Shown here in pieces: positions 62,041 through 64,000 of a DNA stretch of 64,000 nucleotides. Origin of the DNA: Trochalopteron elliotii (Eukaryota > Chordata > Aves > Passeriformes > Leiothrichidae); assembly GCA_024734555.1 (NCBI GenBank), contig JANPWX010000010.1, forward strand, positions 2,979,140 to 3,043,139, in the 5' to 3' direction. The first letter of the stretch is position 1; every line of letters starts with the position of its first letter. The notes beneath the pieces were generated by a model, which searched no databases, was not told where the DNA came from, and was given only the letters and a program-made list of their open reading frames with translations. Both the position numbers and the translations under genes were made by a program.

Positions 62041-64000
62041 TCACCAGTACTTTGCTAGTTTCTGAAAGTTCTCACATCTTGCATATCTCCTGCCTCTGCA
62101 GAAAACATGCTTATGGAAAAGCTTGCTGCACAAATGCTCCGGTTTTAGAGCACTCTTAGGGGAGGTAATTTTGCAGCTCAAAGTGTAATGGAGCCAGAGC
62201 AATGCCTGAGTTATGGGAAGATAGACTACATCCTTTTGTGCATCTTTACAGCACCAGCAGCCTGGTCCTACTTGTAATACCTGCCGAAATGCAATCACAG
62301 TTGTCCTGGGATCCAAGAAAGAAGCTTGATGGTTCACTCCAGCTAGAAATGGTACACAATGGTGCTGTGAGTCTTCCAGACGGGCTTGAGCTGCTACCCA
62401 GGGATGCCATGGTACCCTGAGATGGTGGGAGAGGAGTCATCTCTGGGAGGACAAAGCAGAGGCAGTGGTGGAGCTGTTTGGTCCTGCTGCAGCTTGGTGC
62501 CGTCCTTGATCCCACACTGCTGTCCAGGAGACAGGAGGCCTAGCTGGACCATATTTCAGCATTATGGGAACTTTATGGTAGCTCCCCAAGCTGGCTGCTC
62601 TGGAACTGCACAGAAGTGTCCAGTGTGGTATCTGGCAGGTTGAATGTGATCTATGAGAGGTAAAATAAAAAGTCTGGTCCTAGAGAATAGAAATAAACTC
62701 CAGAGATGAGAAACTTCCCTGAGAGGAGAAAAGAGACAACCAGATTACCTTTCTTCCTTATTTAATTTCTATAAACATGAAAAGAAGTTGGACAAAGCTG
62801 TAGGTTTATAGCCAGCCTTGGAAGAGGAGATGTCCAATGCTTGGAGTTTTGTTTGTTTCTTGGTGAGAGACATCCTTGTAAAGCTCCCCCACACTTGGAC
62901 AGTAATATAATTAAAACAGGTATATTTGTTTCTATGAGATGCCGGAATTACAATGTCTCTTGTGTGTCTGAAATGAATGTAAATTTGTCAGTAGGGTTCG
63001 TCTGCATTCCTCAACTTCTTTTTATAGAAACAAAGCCATTTTCACTGGGCAGTATTTGCCCAAGGAAGAGTGAGTGCAGGGGGACCAGAATAGGCCCTGA
63101 AATTCCATATCTAGTAAAAAACCTGTGGGGGAAGATTTTAATCTCAAGTAAATTTCCTCCTGTACACAAACCAACTTATGCTCCCTTCTCCTTTTTTTCC
63201 TCCTATGTGCAGAGCCTCTTCAGCCAGAGATGCCCATCAGCCATCTTATGTTGCTTGATTTAGAGAGAGTAGTAATGGGTCATTGCATGCCGTGGAGAGG
63301 ATCGTCTGTTCCTCTTTCACATCCATCTCTCCCTCCTCACAGTCCCCTGAAGGAACCACTTTGAAGAAACAACCCCTGGCATGTGCAGACTAGTCTTTGA
63401 GAGGCTGACTCATCTTTTGGGGATGCATCCCAGCAGGTCAGCTTGTTGTTTAATCCATATATCACTTCATGTGAACTGCAACATGACAATCCCATCACAA
63501 TATTCATGATATCCTCAGTGTCTTACATTACACTAACATCAACACTTTAGAATTGCACAGGGAGAGTGGAGGTTGTGTGTGGTCAGCTCTAGGTCAGAAA
63601 ACATAAACCCAGGAATTTTCCTTTATTAATAGAAAGCCTGACTTCAAGTTACAGTCTGTTTCATTATAGTCAGAGCTTAGAAGGGGAGGACTATCATGGC
63701 TTTGATGCAAATGGATTGGTGCTCATAGGTCTTTGCTCACTCAGAGACTGCCATTACTACTGGACCAAGGCATGGGCTGTGCCCCATGGATGGGCCTCAT
63801 ACTTCAAATTGGAAAGAATTTCTGTTAATTCCCACCAATCTCTCTGGAAAACAGTTTTCACAGGTCACAACTGTTTAATAAAGGTCTTATTGTCACAAAC
63901 TGGTAGTGACCTACTGCTCAGTTCAGGGTGTCCTAGGTGTGGACACTTTGCCCCGGCCAGCACAAAGGACTCATGAAACATGTAGGTTTGAAAGTCAGGG
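62041..64000. other. Intergenic sequence, nothing recognised
   Basis: No repeat family, exon or RNA gene was supported up to the window end. Confidence 0.35.

Overview
This is vertebrate nuclear DNA, almost certainly from a bird and probably a songbird. The evidence is the large number of 5'-truncated CR1 LINE copies ending in the avian AATCATAGAAT-type tail, about a dozen retroviral LTRs, large introns and no prokaryotic-style gene packing. The songbird placement is inference from the general look of the LTRs. No rRNA, tRNA, CRISPR array or compact ORF cluster was seen.

Region 1 (1-19.2 kb, + strand) holds the 3' part of one protein-coding gene. An internal 92-nt exon (5015-5106) and a terminal coding exon (18511-19213) have good splice signals. 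The first ends two bases into a codon and the second begins with one completing base, so they can join in frame across a 13.4-kb intron. The encoded tail is about 264 residues, Ser-rich and disordered-looking, with one PPxY motif and a basic C-terminus. I could not name the gene. The intron carries CR1 copies, a duplicated 0.5-kb block (2.1 and 6.0 kb) and three minus-strand LTRs.

Region 2 (19.2-32 kb) begins with a 3' UTR containing several AATAAA signals (the last plausible one near 22.16 kb). After that it is intergenic sequence with CR1 fragments and one minus-strand LTR.

Region 3 (32-62 kb) is dense in endogenous-retroviral LTRs. They include a 1.49-kb LTR followed by a primer-binding-site-like motif and a GC-rich stretch, an LTR inside a CR1 with a second LTR nested in it, LTRs with perfect 5-bp target duplications (CTACT, CCCTT), and truncated or fused copies. 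A 385-bp assembly gap lies between two microsatellites. No intact gag, pol or env reading frame was seen, so the retroviral material appears to be solo LTRs and decayed remnants. Region 4 (62-64 kb) shows nothing recognisable.

The main interest is therefore the unidentified gene end and the retrotransposon layering. I found no convincing new multi-gene system.
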